DNA from: Angelakisella sp.
Lineage (GTDB): Bacteria > Bacillota > Clostridia > Oscillospirales > Ruminococcaceae
Assembly: GCA_022794295.1 (NCBI GenBank)
Contig: JAAWEO010000036.1
Location: 1-13,762, forward strand
DNA length: 13,762 nucleotides
Direction: 5' to 3'
The notes beneath the pieces are model-generated. The model worked only from the letters and a program-made list of their open reading frames with translations, was not told the origin of the DNA and made no database searches. The position numbers were made by a program, and so were the translations under genes. Every line of letters begins with the position of its first letter. Within the stretch, counting starts at the first letter, position 1. This document shows, in pieces, positions 13,090-13,762 of this stretch.

Positions 13090-13690
13090 GCAGACCCTAC
13101 CCGGCGCTGCGCGCCTTAACGGTGTGCGGGAGCATAGCGGGTGCCTGGAGTCCGGACGAGTACAGGGCGAGACGATTCCCCGGCCTTTGACGAACCGGGG
13201 CGGGCGAGGTTTCTGCCGGCGCAGCACCATGCCCGAAGCCCAGCGCCCAGTACCGGGTAGCCTTTCTGTCTCCGGACATCAGTCCGGTCCGGGTCCAGGG
13301 CGGACAGCGCCTGGTCGCCCGCCGTAGCGGGCGAAACTCCCCCGCATGAGGCAGCATCCTTCAATTTAGGCCGCGGCTAATAATATGGCGCTCACGAAAG
13401 AATGGCAGGGCTGTCCTTTCTTTTTGTGTCTGTGCGAAGTGACAAGCCGCGGCCGGAACGAGACCGACCGACACCCAGCCGCGGGGAGCGCCAGGCGCTG
13501 GCGGGTTTGTCTGCCTACCCTTCAAGACAGGCCCGCAGGGCCGCTTCTTGAACAGGCTGCCTCTCGGTCCTAGAATAGGACTTCTGTTATTAGCAGCGTC
13601 GTTTCCTTTAACTGCCACGCGCCAGTCTGTCCCTTCGCAATCCTGTCTCGTTTTAAAGACCTATTGCCTCGTTTCGCCTCCCCGGCGGGG
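13090..13690. other. About 600 bp of hairpin-rich DNA without a credible gene
   Basis: No frame here has a ribosome binding site or a recognisable product. Instead there are many hairpins: CCCCGG/CCGGGG (13178-13200), CCGGAC-ATCA-GTCCGG (13272-13287), TCGCCCGC-CGTA-GCGGGCGA (13315-13334), CACGAAAGAA with TTCTTTTTGTG (about 13393-13427), TTCAAGA..TCTTGAA with inner GGCCC-GCA-GGGCC (13521-13552), and GTCCTA-GAA-TAGGAC (13567-13581). It could be a dispersed repeat, remnants of a mobile element, or a structured RNA. I compared it by eye with RNase P RNA, tmRNA and group II intron domain V and saw no match. No tRNA is visible. Confidence 0.45.
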
Positions 13691-13731
13691 GGTCACTTTC
13701 TGTTGCGACAGAAAGTAACCAAAGAGCGCCC
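13691..13731 (-). repeat. Hairpin repeat, right copy
   Basis: GGTCACTTTCTGT (13691-13703) pairs with ACAGAAAGTAACC (13708-13720) at 12 of 13 positions around a TGCG loop, followed by AAAGAGCGCCC. Read on the minus strand it gives GGGCGC, CTTTGGTTACTTTCT and the hairpin in the same order as 21-69 on the plus strand. Confidence 0.65.
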
Positions 13732-13734
13732 AGG

Positions 13735-13758
13735 GGTCCCCCCTGGACCCGGGGGACC
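13735..13758. repeat. 8-bp inverted repeat at the window end
   Basis: GGTCCCCC (13735-13742) pairs perfectly with GGGGGACC (13751-13758) around an 8-nt loop. It directly follows the right hairpin repeat and probably belongs to the same intergenic element. Confidence 0.5.
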
Positions 13759-13762
13759 GGCC

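Noticed and set aside
12934..13618. Open frames at 12934-13230, 13097-13357 and 13361-13618 (minus) and 13124-13327 (plus)
   Set aside because: Arg/Pro-rich, no ribosome binding sites, overlapping one another in a hairpin-dense region.
13090..13690. RNase P RNA, tmRNA, group II intron or retron
   Set aside because: The conserved core segments of these RNAs are not visible on either strand, and there is no reverse transcriptase gene in the window.

Overview
The window looks like chromosomal DNA from a high-GC, spore-forming Clostridia, most likely the Oscillospiraceae/Ruminococcaceae group (Flavonifractor/Oscillibacter-like). The basis is the strong G/C bias at third codon positions, Gram-positive ribosome binding sites (AAAGGAGG), sigma-A promoters with 16-17 bp spacers, a complete spoIIE gene, and short hairpin repeats of a kind common between genes in such genomes. 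The genus is an inference.

Left part (1-4174): a hairpin-rich non-coding end (1-320) and an AT-rich stretch with an ARG-box-like dyad (323-336) precede a consensus promoter (421-449). The promoter drives a five-cistron polar amino acid ABC import operon: a 15-residue leader peptide ending in Pro-Gln-Arg-Arg-Arg (502-549), two tandem paralogous substrate-binding lipoproteins, a permease and an ATPase. A strong intrinsic terminator closes it (4139-4174). The ARG-box-like site, the three CGA codons and the transporter together hint at control by arginine or another basic amino acid.

Middle (4253-8379): a promoter drives a cytidylate-kinase-like gene and a small HPr-like protein without the phosphorylatable histidine. 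A terminator-like hairpin follows, then an unrecognised 195-residue protein. A second promoter (5917-5944) drives a class I/II aminotransferase and trpS, which end at a terminator shared with the convergent Rrf2-type regulator gene.

Right part, minus strand (8381-12971): the Rrf2-type regulator with a cysteine cluster, then a uracil/xanthine permease gene (uraA-like), then spoIIE. The uraA-like gene has a roughly 215-nt leader with a good promoter, a 5' hairpin, a translatable 28-codon leader ORF whose second half is almost all pyrimidine, and an intrinsic terminator whose 5' arm starts at the leader ORF's stop codon. This has the layout of the UTP-sensitive pyrBI attenuator of enteric bacteria, here in a Firmicute and on a permease gene. 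I consider it the most interesting element in the window.

Far right (12972-13762): no convincing gene. About 600 bp carries many hairpins, followed by a hairpin repeat that matches, in opposite orientation, the one at the left end of the window.
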